From Nematopogon swammerdamellus (lineage: Eukaryota > Arthropoda > Insecta > Lepidoptera > Adelidae): 64,000 nucleotides of DNA. Of this stretch, positions 63,856-64,000 are shown in pieces. Position 1 is the first letter of the stretch; each line of letters begins with the position of its first letter. Under the pieces are notes generated by a model. The model was not told where the DNA came from, did not search any database, and saw only the letters and a list, made by a program, of their open reading frames with translations. The DNA lies in NCBI GenBank assembly GCA_946902875.1, contig OX336345.1:11377395-11441394 (forward strand), read 5' to 3'. Position numbers and translations under genes: made by a program.

Positions 63856-64000
63856 AGTATTTTTCCTTTTCTTGCGTCGTCGTTACCATAAAGTACTTAC
63901 CAATAGTCACTGAGGCGAGCCACGTCTCCGTGTAAACATCCCGGATGGAATAGTTAATAGATAATAAACTATCATGTTATCTCAGCTTGGGCTAACCCAA

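Overview
The window is nuclear DNA from an insect, almost certainly a moth or butterfly. It is AT-rich, coding capacity is sparse and split into short exons with GT-AG introns, and the dispersed repeats (two tRNA-derived SINE families, several non-LTR retrotransposon tails, TA-flanked mariner-type MITEs) are of lepidopteran type. Most long open reading frames are accidental readings of repeats. Four protein-coding loci can be supported.

Genes. (1) A prominin-like pentaspan membrane protein gene lies on the minus strand: four exons from 13469 down to 4731, in phase, covering the signal peptide, a long ectodomain, TM1, TM2 and the start of the first large extracellular loop. The rest lies beyond the left edge. 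(2) and (3) Two juvenile-hormone-binding-protein/takeout superfamily genes converge tail to tail: 51040-55524 on plus (239 aa) and 59088-55973 on minus (250 aa). Each has five coding exons; the last three have identical lengths (131, 156, 152 nt) and all intron phases match, so they are inverted duplicates. Phase comparison shows that intron 2 of the plus gene uses a GC-AG splice pair. (4) A probable THAP-type zinc-finger first exon lies at 47318-47397 behind a GC-rich promoter; its later exons were not found.

Layout. 1-1456: array of a 68-bp satellite. 1470-4670: RTE-like tail, a foldback, and a 1.54-kb terminal-inverted-repeat element. 4731-13469: prominin exons with repeat-filled introns. 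14-31 kb: no convincing genes; SINEs, LINE 3' ends, a nested LINE-in-SINE insertion and a candidate core promoter near 26.45 kb. 31.3-32.8 kb: a large inverted repeat carrying four copies of a complete tRNA cloverleaf with anticodon CTA, bounded by 12-bp direct repeats. 33.0-33.5 kb: non-LTR retrotransposon C-terminus. 34.3-35.4 kb: a 130-bp minisatellite. 35.8-36.4 kb: a foldback with two 283-bp arms. 37-51 kb: SINE-dense DNA, a GC-rich inverted repeat and the THAP exon. 51-59 kb: the JHBP pair. 59-64 kb: repeats including a TA-flanked mariner-like MITE.

The four loci do not form a pathway. The JHBP pair encodes secreted hydrophobic-ligand carriers; prominin is a membrane-protrusion glycoprotein. 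The repeats are the dominant content. Repeat labels used here (SINE-A, SINE-B, SINE-C, LINE-D, LINE-E, families F, G, H) are local names based on similarity between copies inside this window.
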